A stretch of DNA of 64,000 nucleotides from Arachis hypogaea (taxonomy: Eukaryota; Streptophyta; Magnoliopsida; Fabales; Fabaceae), in the NCBI RefSeq assembly GCF_003086295.3, contig NC_092053.1, forward strand, positions 84,133,671 to 84,197,670, given 5' to 3'. The position numbers and the translations under genes are program-made. The notes under the pieces are model-generated. The model saw nothing but the letters and a program-made list of their open reading frames with translations, did not search any database and was not told the origin of the DNA. Position 1 is the stretch's first letter. Each line of letters opens with the position of its first letter. Below are positions 23,020 through 36,200 of this stretch, one piece after another.

Positions 23020-23391
23020 GTGAGCCATGCATTCGCGTCACTGTAATTTCCTCTATGTTCTGCGGTCGCGTGAGCCATGCGTCCGCGTCACTTCTCGCTA
23101 GTTATCTCCTTAATTTCTTGTGTTCCTTCCATTTTTGCAAGCTTCCTTTCTAATCTTCGAGTCATTCATGCCCTATAAAGCCTGAAACATTCAACACACA
23201 GATCACGGCATCGAATGGGATAAAGGAGAATTAAAATACAAAATTAAAAGTCTCTAGGAAGCAAGTTTTCAACCATAAAGTATTTTTAGGAATGAATTAT
23301 AAATGCATGCTTATTTAATGAATAAGTGGGTAAAGATTTGATAAAACCATACAATTAAACACAATGTAAACCATAAAATAATGGTTTATCA
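23020..23391 (-). repeat. Truncated 3' LTR of D2
   Basis: Only the first 372 bp of the LTR (from TGATAAACCATT at 23391) are present; the sequence stops inside the CpG array where E begins. Confidence 0.8.
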
Positions 23392-23407
23392 ACCTCCCCA
23401 CACTTAA
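23392..23407 (-). promoter_or_regulatory. Polypurine tract of D2
   Basis: Minus-strand TTAAGTGTGGGGAGGT, identical to D1. Confidence 0.85.
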
Positions 23408-24856
23408 ACATTAGCATGTCCTCATGCTTAGTTGAAGGAGATAAAATAAATGAGTAGGAACATGTAAAACTCATGCAATGCAATGCAACATATATATGTG
23501 AATGCAACTATATGATTCTTGTTCACTTGGTCAAAAGTAAATAAGCTCTTCAAGACAATCACAAATCAATTTCTACTAATTCAATTCTTATACAGTAAAA
23601 ACAGATAAAAATGCAAGAAGGTAGCTCATGAAAGCAGGGAACATAGAACTCAAGCATTGAACCCTCACAATGTGATGATGTATGTATGCTCTAATCTCTC
23701 TAGTGTATAGGGTAATCACTCTATCCTTCTCTAATCATGCTTTCTAATTTTTGTTCTTCACCTAACCAATCAACAACAATTAATATACTAATGCAAACAT
23801 CATGAGGTCTTTTTCAAGGTTGTAATGGGGCCAAGGTATGGGTAAGGGTACATATATGGCTAAGTAAGCTCATAAATTGAATCTTTAATTAACCCAAGCT
23901 TTCACCTAACACATATATATTCTTTATAGCTTAAATTTCACACTTAGCTTACCCAAAATTTTCTTTTCACATTCCTTACTCATGTATCAACTTTTATTTT
24001 AATTATATCATACATGCATTGATCTTTGAATTCTTAACTTAACATTGGGTTAATTTTGTCCCCTTATTTAATTATTGAATATTTTATTTATTTATTTATT
24101 TATTTTTTGAACATAAATATAAAAATAAACATAGCTTATCAATGCACATAGATTTTTTATTCTTATAGTTTCACATGAGTAGGTACCCAAATTCCCATTA
24201 TATCATCATGACACATTCCCTTATTATCTTTTGTTCCCACAATTTTCCCATACTTAATTAATACATAATTCTATCTTAAGCTAACCAAAGATTCAATTGG
24301 GATATATAATTGTTTTTCCGCTTAAGTCTAGTAATGTGGTAAAATAAAGAATAAATGGGATTTAAAAGCTCAAAGTGGCTAACAAAGGTAATTGCAAGGG
24401 TAGGCTTATTTGGGATAAGTGAGCTAAACAAATAATAGCCTCAATCATATGCAAGCATATAAATATATTAAACATTGGAGATACAGGATGAAACAAAATA
24501 TAGATTATAATCATAGAAAAGTAAACACACAAGAATAAAATAGTTATGGTTAAATAATGTAACCATGTATAAAGGCTCAAAGTCTCACAGGTTGTGTGTT
24601 CTTTAGCTCAAAAACCATGTTCCAAATATAACTTCAAGCAAATTTAACACAAAAGTTTTAATTGAAATTAGTGAAATTTTGTTCTAAAAATAGGGTCTTA
24701 GAAGAAACTTATTGTCTTTTCAATCAAGTAGAACATGCATGCAACTAATCTATTACTATGCAATCTATCCTATTCTACAAAAGAAAAACTAACTAAATAA
24801 CCTATTTTATTGGTGTTAGGGAAGAGAAATTACCTCTGGAAGTCAGGTGCTGACCG
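23408..24856 (-). other. 3' non-coding region of D2
   Basis: AT-rich; no gene. It contains a (TTTA)n run near 24085. Colinear with D1 14519-15936. Confidence 0.6.
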
Positions 24857-24871
24857 ACCTCCCCACACTTA
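24857..24871 (-). promoter_or_regulatory. Internal polypurine-like motif at the D2 ORF3 stop
   Basis: Minus-strand TAAGTGTGGGGAGGT overlaps the ORF3 stop at 24869-24871, exactly as in D1 and A. Confidence 0.55.
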
Positions 24872-25897
24872 AGGCTTTGCACTGTCCTCGGTGCCGTCTG
24901 TCAGGAACAAAGGTGTTGAAGGAGGAATGTCTTCAGCCGGTTTAGTAGGCTGGCTTGTAGTGGCTGCTAGAGGTCTGATATATTTCCCGTTAGGGACGTA
25001 CTGATCATTCTGTGGAAGCATGGCTTTGGTGTCTCCAGCTCTATAGGAGACTCCGGCGGCTAAGACGAGATCTAAAACCAAGGAGGGAAAAGGTAAGTTG
25101 CCCGCAATTTATACGTGTCCCATGGCATTCCAGATGTGTCTTGGTAGGTTCAGAGGCTGGTCTGTAAGGATGCACCATAGTAGAATTGCCATATCTGCAG
25201 TGAAGGAGGACTCGTGAGTACTCGGAAAAACGTAATAGGACATAATCTGTGCCCATACTCGAGCCTCAAAGGTAAGTACGGAAGCTAATATTCCCTTAGG
25301 ACGGGAACGATGGTATCCGTAGATCCATCTGCTGCCAGGTAGTGCGATAACTCTGAGAACAACGTCCCAATCAAATTGGTACATCTGGCGCTTGAGTGTA
25401 GCTTCTTGAAATGCGTCCAGTCCTTCTGGAGTAGGGGGAAGATCTAAAGCTCGTTGAATGGCCTCTTTTGTGATGGGGATTTACCTCTGACGGACATAGA
25501 CAGACTGCAGGGTCGGCAGGTGAAAGTTGGAGTAGAACTCGACAACCCAGAAAAGATTAACCTGCCATGGCAGTCTCTAGAGGAAACCCCATTGTCTTCG
25601 TGCAATTTGTGGCTCAACAAATTTAGCAATATGGTTTGGGAGGATAAGAACGTATTCGTTGTTGTAACTCCTTTCTGCCAGGATGGAGAACATCTGCTCA
25701 CAGTAGTGATTGGGAAATCGCGCAGTGTCCTTTGTTGGGAAGGCTTTCTCTTTATCATCGACCTTTATAATCCTCATAATTCTTTTTGTTGAGGGTTTAA
25801 CTGCAGTTGAAGATGGCTCTGCCACTAATGCTCGTTTTGTTCCTCTTCTTGCTGTTGATTTGGGAGCAGATTTCTCATTGCCTTTCTTGGTGGCCAT
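24869..25897 (-). pseudogene. ORF3 (env-like) of D2, coiled coil deleted
   Basis: Starts MATKKGNEKSAPKS at 25897 and ends GTEDSAKP at 24869. It is colinear with D1 ORF3 but shorter: the C-terminal coiled coil is missing between IPPST and PLFLTDG, probably by deletion. In-frame stops are at about 25577, at 25481-25483 (TAA where D1 has CAA) and at 25109-25111 (TAA where D1 has CAA). The PF20167-like blocks EFYSNF, YYVFPSTHESSFTAD and LVLAAGVSYRAG remain readable. The ATG follows the splice-acceptor-like TTTTAG. Confidence 0.7.
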
Positions 25898-26089
25898 CCT
25901 AAAAGGGAGAAAAGAGAAAGTATGTCAAAATGTCAAGGGATAGAGCAAGGAAGAGAATGGGAAAGGTGGTAAGTAATGCACATTAAAAGATAAATGATGT
26001 TAACACATGGTCATGACTACATGTGAAAAGTTATCAACGGAAAATAGCTAGTGCATATGATGACAATTGAATGCAAGGTGTTTATTGGC
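25898..26089 (-). other. D2 leader left of the G insertion
   Basis: Continues at 46577. The last five bases, TTGGC (26085-26089), are the left target-site duplication of G. Confidence 0.8.
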
Positions 26090-27209
26090 TGATGCACGGA
26101 AACTTGTCTCTTAACAAATTTCCCTCGGTAAGTATACCGAATTGTCGTCAAGTAAAAACTCACAATAGAGTGAGGTCGAATCCCACAGGGATTGATTGGT
26201 CAAGCAACTTTAATTGGAGGAATGTTCTAGTTGAGCTAAGCAGAAATTGGTTTGAGAGTTGCAGGAAATTAAATGGCGGGAAAGTAAATAGCAGAAAATG
26301 TAAATGCTGGAAATAAAGAGCTGAAAATAGATGACGGAAAATAAATCACAGAATCTTAAATAGGAATGGGGAAGATGATCATAACAGTAATTGGCAGAAA
26401 TTAAAGAGAATGAGTAAGATCAGAAATGGGGAGTTCATTGGGTTTAGGAGGTGTTGCATCCTCCGGATCAATTCTTTTTCATCTCATCCTCAATCAATGC
26501 ATTCATTGATCTCCTTGGCAATCTTAAGTGATTGAATTCCAATTCCTTGGTAATTCAATCTCTCAAATCCTGATCAATAGCTAATTCCTTGGTCCAATTG
26601 CTCATGAGAAGAGATGAGGTATGGTCACTGATTATACCACATGTATTTCCAAATCAAAGTGTTGGTAGGATTATATGTCACTATACCCATCCGAACCCCA
26701 ATTTAGTCCAACATGAGAAAGCATTTCTAGCAAGATCTCTTCATTCCTCTTCCAAGGTTCCGAAGAGATCCAAGTATGAATAGCTTCTTTTCCAAGATAA
26801 CTACTCAATTGGATGAAGATTGAAAGCTTTCTATGAAAATCAAGAGAAAAAAAAGAAGAAGAATAATGAAAACTATTATTGATCCATCAAATTACAACAG
26901 AGCTCCCTAACCCAATGAAAGGGATTTAGTTGTTCATAGCAATGGGAAAGGAAAACAAAGATGGAGAATACATTCTGAAAAGTTAAACTAGAAGTTACAG
27001 AGAAAGTAAAATACAGAGAGTAATTCTAATAATGCCCAAAAGCTCTCTTCTAGTTCAAAGTTCTCCCTATTTATACTATTCTTCTGATCTTCTAGTTGCT
27101 TCTTCAAGTCTTGGATATGGGCCTTTGGATCTTGAGTTGAAGCAGTTATCATCTTCAGTGGGCTTAGCTTTACTTGCAGAGAGAGAGTGTGAAGTAGGCA
27201 TGGACTTTA

Positions 27210-27776
27210 GCTTAGGACGTTAGTGGCATTAACGTTAAGTGAAAGTGTGGGTTCGAGAATGTTAATGACAATCACCTTTTTCACTAACGTTCCTAACCCA
27301 AGAATGGTCCACGTTAACTTCAATATTAGTGGCACCAACGTGACCACTAACGTTGCCTCTTGGTCCTTCGCACACGTTATTGGGGTTTACCTTTTTCAAT
27401 AACGTTGAGAGTCTCCCCTTTCTCACGTTAGAGTTCACGTTAGTATAACTAACGTGGCTCTTAACGTGAGCACACTTTAGCCTCGAGAGCGTTAGTGACA
27501 CTTACCTTTGTCACTAACGCTCCAAAACGCCTCTTTCCTACGTTAGAGTTCACGTTAATTGCGTTAACGTGGCCTCTAACGTGGTATTGGTAGCCATCCC
27601 CAACGTTAGTGACAAAGGTGAGTGGCAACTAACGTTGGCTCATCATTCTCTCCTCCACGTTAGCTTCCACTAACGTTGGCATGATCTTCCTCATCCACGT
27701 TAGAGTTCACGTTAACTGAGTTAACGTGACTCTTAACGTGGCCAGCTGCCACTTTGGAACGTTAGTGGCACTTACT
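27210..27776 (-). repeat. Hairpin array in the G 3' LTR
   Basis: Same AACGTTAGTGACA and CACGTTAA units as in B, continuing at 38057-38245 beyond F. A TATA-like TATAAATAGG lies just left on the sense strand near 27075. Confidence 0.8.
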
Positions 27777-27781
27777 TTTAC

Positions 27782-30700
27782 TGTAACAACCCTAGTTTTT
27801 GAAAATCAAATAATTAGTTATTTGTGATTTATTTTATTTGTTGATAATTTTATTTTAAGAAAATTATTTTACTAAGGGTAATTAAATGGAGTTTCATGAT
27901 AATTGAAGTTTAAATTAATTAGAATTTTTATATAATCTTTATTAGATATTTGGTATAATTGAAATTATAATTTTGATAATTGAAACATAAAAAAGAATTG
28001 TATAATTTAATTTAAATAAATTCTATTTTGAATGAATTATGTTATTAATTTGAACTCCTAGAAATTATTTTATTAGAAATTATTAGATTAATTTTTATAA
28101 ATACTTTAAGTTTAAGTCAATTAATATTTATGTACAATTTTTATTATAATTAATTATTTTATAAATTGAAATTAAAGTTTCGGAGATAGAAAAATAATAG
28201 AGATTTGTATGATTTAATCTAGAAAATTAATATTTGAATTTAAATTGTACTTTACAAAATATAATTAACTTGTTCATTTTATAATTTAAATTAGAAATAA
28301 TTGATTAAACTTAGCAATATGTTGATAAATAATATTCCTAAATATTTTTAATAGAGTATGTTTGATTTTAAAATTTCTCTACCCTCCAATTTTATCAAAA
28401 TATCTATTCATGTTTATCCATATTACTTTATAAAATCCCTAATTCCTAAACCTAAATTCCCAAATTGAATCAGAAACCCTAATTCCCAAATCCCATAAAC
28501 CCTAACCCTAATTTCTTATCCCAGCCACCCAAAACACTCCTCCAACGTAATACATGCTTCAGAAACAGAACATCAGAGAGGGAGAGTGAGGAGCTAGGGG
28601 TGAACCAAGGGAGGGGGAAACCGGAGAAGAGTGAGCCGCGCCTAGCCATCATCCAGCTCCACTCGCTCTGCCGCACCTCTCGTCACCATCAGGTTCGCCG
28701 TCACTGCCGCCTCCACGGAACTCGCCGCCGAGCTGCTTCACGGCGTCATCCCGTCCATGGAACCATGAGTCGCGCCGCTGTCACTGAGAGGGGGAGGGAG
28801 AAGGCGCGATGCTGGAGGAGAGCGACCCGCTGCGCCGCTGTGGGTCCTTTGCCATCGAGCTCGAAGGAGCAGGGGAGAACAACGTTGGGTTTCAGGGAGA
28901 CAGTGGTGGAGTGGAGCGAGGTGGAAGGCGAGCTGTTCGCGTTGCCGTTCGTGCCACCGTTGCTGAGCCACAGTGCCACCGCCGCCGGGTCTCACCGCTG
29001 TGCGTCGCCGTCCAAAGCAGAGAGTCACGATGGAGCTCTGTTTAGGCTTCTCTGGTCCGCTGATAGAGGAGCTTATGGGTGGAGGAAGGCCAGTTGAGGG
29101 AGAGAACGCCGTTGAGTGGGATAAACGCCTCTGCCGTTCTTCTAGGTCACTGGTGGTGGAGCCGCGTCGCCGTCACCCCTGGGTTGTCGTTCCTGCTGCC
29201 GCCGTTTCCTCGTTCTGTTATTATTGTCTAATTCAGGTAAGGCATTCTGGCTCTTGCTTCAGTTTGAGTTAGCATGGAGTTTCTAGAATTTTTACTGTTA
29301 TCATATTAGAATTCACCGTTTCTGATTGCTGTCGTGACCACCTCACATTGCTGCCGGCTCTATTTGGAGATTGCTAGTGCTATTGGAGTCGCCGGGAACC
29401 AATGTTGGAGCCGCTCTTGATGATTCTGATGCTGCTACGTAGGTCCCGAGCTGCTGTGTTGTTGCGAGAGGAAGAGAACTCATAGGAAAAATGTCACCGA
29501 GGCTACTGCTTAGTTTAATTGCGTTGTTAATGTGACATTGAGGTAGGGGATTTAACGTTTTTAATTTAGAATGCCTAAGAAGTTAATTAGATAAGTGCAA
29601 ATGGTTAATAATAGTTAAGTACTTCTTAATTTACATAAATGACTTGAAATGTGTTTGAGAATGGTTAGCTATTGCAATTTTTCTGAGTTATGATTTGAAT
29701 TAAATATGGTAGTGAATGGTGATTAAGCTTGTGTTACTTACTGAATTGAAAATATGTTGAGTTACTTATTGAGAAAAACTGACATGTTGATGATTGATGA
29801 GTTGAGTTTGAATTGTGATTGGTTAATGCTATGACTGATATTGGTTTTCTGACTTTAATGGATTTGTTGACAATTCTGATTTTATGTGATATTGCTGAAT
29901 TGGTTGAAATGGGGTAGTGGTTACTTTGAATTATAATTGAAATTAGATGCGGTTGTGAAATGTGACTGAATTATTGATTATGCGATGAATTGGTTGAGAT
30001 TCTAATTTTGAGTGAATTATTGACTTGTTTGATGTTGAATTGGATATTTGATGTATGGGAATGGCTGTGAAGTTTACTTGTGACTAGTTGAGATTGGTTT
30101 TGGTGGTTATTGAAGGATTGGAACTAAGGGATTAAACTGTTTAGAGAACCTGTGATTTTCTGAAATAATATAGTAAACTTTAAGAGTATATATATAATTT
30201 ATTAATGGTTAGACTAATTTTCTGTGTCATGATTTATTAATCCTGACTTGGCTGTGATTGTGACTGGTTTCATTGTTGTAAGCGATTAATTGATGAGGTT
30301 GATTTTGGTTTGAGGCTATGCTTGCTACCTGAATTTCGGGTTACATTGATTTCTTAATTTGGTTGCTATTGTTGATTTAAGGTCAACTAGAGTTGATTTT
30401 GAGAACGGTTAAAGGATTGGAGGATGATTACTGAAATATTTTCCTAAAGTGTGATCTTTAGAATAAAATGGTAACTTTGCTAATAACCAAATAACCTTAA
30501 AAATGACAAGAAATATGAAGAGTTGATGTTGGGGTATTTGTTATGAATCCTTGAAATTGGACCGGTTTACTTTTAAAGAATGGTTTATGGAAATTCTGAT
30601 TTTAATTGATGAAAGAATGTTAGTTCTTAAACTGAATTATGATGAGATAATTATTGAGAATCTGTCATGATAGTTGCTGATAAATGGATGGAGAATTGAT

Positions 30701-32608
30701 TGAGTTTAATTTGAAAGGATTCTATGACTTATGAATTTAATTGTAAATTGATGAGATGAAAATTGGATTGTTGGATTATGTGAGAATTGCGAATTGTGGA
30801 TTTTCTGGTTGCTTGAGAATATTGTATTTGATAATTGTTGAGAAAGGATTTTTGAATTGTTGAGAAAGAGAGAACCCGTAAGGGTGGCTAAGTCCGAGTT
30901 TTAGGGGAGGTGCTGCCAAAATTTTATAAAAATCTGAGGTTTCATTTGAAAAGTTATTTTAGAAGCTTTGAATTTGGAAAATTATATTACTTGAGCTTTA
31001 TTTAGTAAAGAAAAAATTATTCTATTTTAATTTCGACTTACAAAAGAAAGGTTTATGCTTCAAAATTAAATTATTTAAGAAAGAAACTATATTTCAAGAT
31101 TGATTCAATATGAAAAGAGTTATGCTTTGGGCTTGAAATAGAGGATTACTTTTCAGGAGTTTGGTGAATTTTATAATATTTGAATCTGAATGATAAAGAG
31201 AAATGTTTCGAGCTAAGATGTTGTAATAGTGAAATATGTGAAGTTTATATAGTATGAATTAACGGAGAAAGAAAGAGGTACCGCATAAGAATGTGAAAGT
31301 GATGATGGATATTGAGAATAATAATGAATGATGGTAATGAGAATTATTATGTGATGATCTGCTGCGTTAAGGCAGTCAGATAGATGGTGGTACGACCACA
31401 GAGCGTTTTCCAGTGCTACACAGCTATTGAGAGCTATACCTGCAACTGATAACCTGGGATCACTTGCAGAGGATATTAATTCATACACGGCTAGAATGCC
31501 GCACCTATAAGGCAAGGATTGCTTACAGAGAATATGATTTCATACACGGCTGGAATGCCGCCACCTGTAAGGCAGAGTCTGCTTACAGAGGATATGATGC
31601 ATACCTCGGTTTGTGAGAACTGTACCTATGCTGACTGGAAAACCATACCCGTTTCAGCTGCTTCAGGTTACGTCGGGAGCAGGTAGAAACTGACAGATGA
31701 GCTCATTACCTGCACTAGGGCTAGACATGCATCATCCTTATTTGCGCATCTGCATTTGATTGTGTTTGCTTGTTTTATTTCTTTATGATTTGTGTTGCTT
31801 GTCTTGTTTCTTTGTGATTGTGCTGTTTGTCTTAGTGACTTGCTTGTGTGTTTGATTAGGTATTTTTGTTGATGCTGTGAACTTAGTAAAGTATTGAGGA
31901 ATGGTATTTGTGAAATGAGGTTTGGGTATATTATTTATGTTGCTGATTTACTTAGTTACTGTGATGGTTGAGGAATGCTATTTGTAGCTGATGAATTGCT
32001 AATGCGGTTGAGACTTTATGTAAGTAATATGATTTAAAGAAAGGAATTTAAACGGTTTCAAGTAAGTCTTAAGAAATTTTTGAAAAGGTTTGATAAAGAA
32101 AACTACATTGGAAACTTGAGTTAATTATTTGCATGTAAATCATTACTTTTACGGCATTCCCATTCCCTATTGAGAATGTGTGGTTTGTTCTCACCACAAA
32201 ATCTTCCACCCTTTCAGTGACACAGGTTCGAAGACTCCATTTGAAGCTGCGGGCGATTGTTAAACCTTATTTACGAGTTAAGTTTATGACTTGAGTTTCT
32301 TTCGTAGAATTTCCTCGCCCTTACTGCTTAAGGTTTTTATTTTATGCAGAGGGATAGGAGTTGTACCTGAATTTTATTTAAATTCTTTTGTATAATATTA
32401 CTATTATTAATAATTATGTGATTATTATTACTTGGTGATGTTTGCTATATGATTTTGATTAACAAAAACAAAAATTTCTGGTATTTTTACTAAAATTGAA
32501 TCGCGATATCGAACTAAAGGCTTAATAGTAAATAGTTAATAAGGAAAACAGGTCAGTAACGCCTTACTTTTGGTATGATCATGACGTATTAGAAGCTGAG
32601 TCGTTATA
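27782..32608 (+). repeat. 5' LTR of F (4827 bp)
   Basis: Begins TGTAACAACCC and ends GTCGTTATA, where the 3' copy has GTCGTTACA. It contains a GC-rich block at about 28560-29270 with a donor-like CAG/GTAAGG near 29237, and a threefold repeat at 31440-31610. The longest reading frame in the GC-rich block is not preserved in the 3' copy, so I do not call a gene. Confidence 0.9.
31440..31615 (+). repeat. Tandem repeat in the F 5' LTR
   Basis: Units of about 60 bases share CTTACAGAGGATAT and ACACGGCTGGAATGCCG; the 3' LTR has them at about 36890-37055. Confidence 0.7.
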
Positions 32609-32610
32609 AA

Positions 32611-32623
32611 TGGTATCAGAGCA
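32611..32623 (+). promoter_or_regulatory. Primer binding site of F (tRNA-iMet)
   Basis: TGGTATCAGAGCA, the classic initiator-Met site, two bases after the LTR end. Confidence 0.9.
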
Positions 32624-33210
32624 GTTCGTTCCTGTTAGAGCCTTGTGAATGGACTGACTATGCTTCATTGCATACTCTGAGTGTCTGTCATGCTTAGTGA
32701 CTTGTTCTGATAACAAGAGTTTGAGTTTTATATGCATGACTGTCTGATGATTAACGCTATTAGTCTACCATTGCATTCCTCTTGGTATTAGGTCTGGCCA
32801 ACTTAATACTAATGATTTATGTATATGGGAACACTAATGGGTTATCATAGACGAAATAGAAGAATAGGTAAAGCGATCCACGGGGTTTGGCAGCGTTAGA
32901 CGTTATGGAGTTGGTTCCGATTTGACGTATAATCTTTATTCGTGCCACATGAACTCGTGCTATCTTCTTCTTTATTGCTTTCGTTAGAACTCTCTAGTTT
33001 GAATTTCCTCCTTAGAATGTGATTTGATTGTTTCCCAACCATACCTTGTCATTCTTGTATACCTATGCTTGCCTATGAATCTGATTTCTTACGTAACTCT
33101 TTGAATTTTCATCCTTGGCAATGCCTATGTTTCTGTCCATATATTCTGCTTTCTTTGATTTCAGTTTGAATTTATTTGATTCTAGCAATTTTTGAGGGCG
33201 AAAATTTTTC

Positions 33211-33224
33211 TAAGGTGGGTAGAA
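33211..33224 (+). promoter_or_regulatory. Polypurine tract of F
   Basis: TAAGGTGGGTAGAA abuts the 3' LTR start TGTAATAACCC. Confidence 0.75.
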
Positions 33225-36200
33225 TGTAATAACCCTAGTTTTTGAAAATCAAATAATTAGTTATTTGTGATTTATTTTATTTGTTGATAATTTTATTTTA
33301 AAATAATTATTTTACTAAGGGTAATTAAATGGAGTTTCATGTTAATTGAAGTTTAAATTAATTAGAATTTTTATATAATCTTTATTAGATATTTGGTATA
33401 ATTGAAATTATAATTTTGATAGTTGAAAAATAAGAAAGAATTGTATAATTTAATTTAAATAAATTCTATTTTGAATGAATTATGTTATTAATTTGAACTC
33501 CTATAAATTATTTTATTAGAAATTATTAGATTAATTTTTATAAATACTTTAAGTTTAAGTCAATTAATATTTATGTACAATTTTTATTATAATTAATTAT
33601 TTTATAAATTGAAATTAAAGTTTCGGAGATAGAAAAATAATAGAGATTTGTATGATTTAATCTAGAAAATTGATATTTGAATTTAAATTGTACTTTACAA
33701 AATATAATTAACTTGTTCATTTTATAATTTAAATTAGAAATAATTGATTGAACTTAGCAATATGTTGATAAATAATGTTCCTAAATATTTTTAATAGAGT
33801 ATGTTTGATTTTAAAATTTCTCTACCCTCCAATTTTATCAAAATATCTATTCATGCTTATCCATATTACTTTATAAAATCCATAATTCCTAAACCTAAAT
33901 TCCCAAATTGAATCAGAAACCCTAATTCCCAAATCCCAGAAACCCTTACCCTAATTTCTTATCCCAGCCACCCAAAACACCCCTCCAACGTAATACATGC
34001 TTTAGAAACAGAACATCAGAGAGAGAGAGTGAGGAGTCAGGGGTGAACCAGGGGAGGGGAAAGCGGAGAAGAGTGAGCCGCGCCTAGCCATCGTCCAGCT
34101 CCGCTCGCTCTGCCGCACCTCTCGTCACCATCAGGTTCGCCGTCACTGCCGCCTCCACGGAACTCGCCGCCGAGCTGCTTCACGGCGTCATCCCGGTCAT
34201 GGAACCATGAGTCGCGCCGCTGTCACTGAGAAGGGGAGGGAGAAGGCGCGATGCTGGAGGAGGGCGACCCACTGCGTCGCTGTGGGTCTTTTGCCATCGA
34301 GCTCGAAGTAGCAGGGGAGAACGACGTTGGATTTGAGGGAGACAGAGGTGGAGTGGCGCGAGGTGGAAGGCGAGCTGTTCGCGTTGCCGTTCGTGCCACT
34401 GTTGCTGAGCCATAGCGCCGCCGCCGCCGGGTCTCATTGCTATGCATCGGCGTCCAAAGCAAAGAGTCACGATGGAGCTCCGTTTAGTCTTCTCTGGTCC
34501 GCTGAGAGAGGAGCTTATGGGTAGAGGAAGGCCAATTGAGGGAGAGAACGCCGTTGAGTGGGGTAAACGCCTCTGCCGTGCTTCTTGGTCACTGGTGGTG
34601 GAGCCACATCGCCGTCACCCCTTTGCTGCCGTTCCTGCTGCCACCGTTTCCTCGTTCTGTTATTATTGTCTAATTGAGGTAAGGCATTCTGGCTCTTGTT
34701 TCAGTTTGAGTTAGCATGGAGTTTTCAGAATTTTTACTGTTATCATATTAGAATTCACCGTTTCTGATTGCTGCCGTGACCACCTCACGTTGCTGCCGGC
34801 TCTATTTGGAGATTGCTAGTGCTATTGGAGTTACCGGGAACCAATGTTGGAGCCGCTCTTGATGATTCTGATGCTGCTACGTAGGTCCCGAGCAGCTGTG
34901 TTGTTGCCAGAGGAAGGAAACTCATAAGAAAAACGTCACCGAGGCTGCTACTTGGTTTAATTGCGTTGTTAATGCGACATTGAGGTAGGAGATTTAACGT
35001 TTTTAATTTAGAATGCCTAAGAAGTTAATTAGATAAGTGCAAATGGTTAATAATAGTTAAGGACTTCTTAATTTACATGAATGACTTGAAATGTGTTTGA
35101 GAATGGTTAGCTATTGCAATTTTTCTGAGTTATGATTTGAATTAAATATGGTAGTGAATGTTGATTAAGCTTGTGTTACTTACTGAATTGAAAATATGTT
35201 GAGTTACTTATTGAGAAAAACTGACATGTTGATGATTGATGAGTTGAGTTTGAATTGTGATTGGTTAATGCTATGACTGATATTGGTTTTTTGACTTTAA
35301 TGGATTTGTTGACAATTCTGATTTTATGTGATATTGCTGAATTGGTTGAAATGGGGTTGTGGTTACTTTGAATTATAATTGAAATTAGATGCGGTTGTGA
35401 AATGTGACTGAATTATTGATTCTACGATGAATTGGTTGAGATTCTGATTTTGAGTGAATTATTGAGTTGTTTGATGTTGAATTGGATATTTGATGTATGG
35501 GAATGGCTGTGAAGTTTACTTGTGACTAGTTGAGATTGGTTTTGGTGGTTATTGAAGGATTGGAACTAAGGGATTAAACTGTTTAGAGAACCTGTGATTT
35601 TCTGAAATAATATAGTAAACTTTAAGAGTATATAAATAATTTATTAATGGTTAGATTAATTTTCTGTGTCATGATTTATTGATCCTGACTTGGCTGTGAT
35701 TGTGACTGGTTTTATTGTTGTAAGCGATTAATTGATGAGGTTGATTTTGGTTTGAGGCTATGCTTGCTACCTAAATTTCGGGTTACATTGATTTCTTAAT
35801 TTGGTTGCTATTGTTGATTTAAGGTTAACTAGAGTTGATTTTGAGAACGGTTAAAGGATTGGAGGATGATTACTGAAATATTTTCCTAAAGTGTGATCTT
35901 TAGAATAAAATGGTAACTTTGCTAATAACCAAATAACTTTAAAAATGACAAGAAATATGAAAAGTTGATGTTGGGGTATTTGTTATGAATCCTTGAAATT
36001 GGACCGGTTTACTTTTAAAGAATGGTTTATGGAAATTCTGATTTTAATTGATGAAAGAATGTTAGTTCTTAAACTGAATTGTGATGAGATAATTATTGAG
36101 AATCTGTCATGATAGTTGCTGATAAATGGATGGAGAATTGATTGAGTTTAATTTGAAAGGATTCTATGACTTATGAATTTAATTGTAAATTGATGAGATG

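Larger units (their letters stand above)
32609..33224 (+). other. Internal region of F (616 bp)
   Basis: Contains the primer binding site at its left end and the polypurine tract at its right end. No reading frame of note. Confidence 0.85.

Noticed and set aside
28600..29097. 165-codon open frame in the F 5' LTR as a captured gene
   Set aside because: The frame is broken in the near-identical 3' LTR and the composition is simply GC-rich; no recognisable domain.
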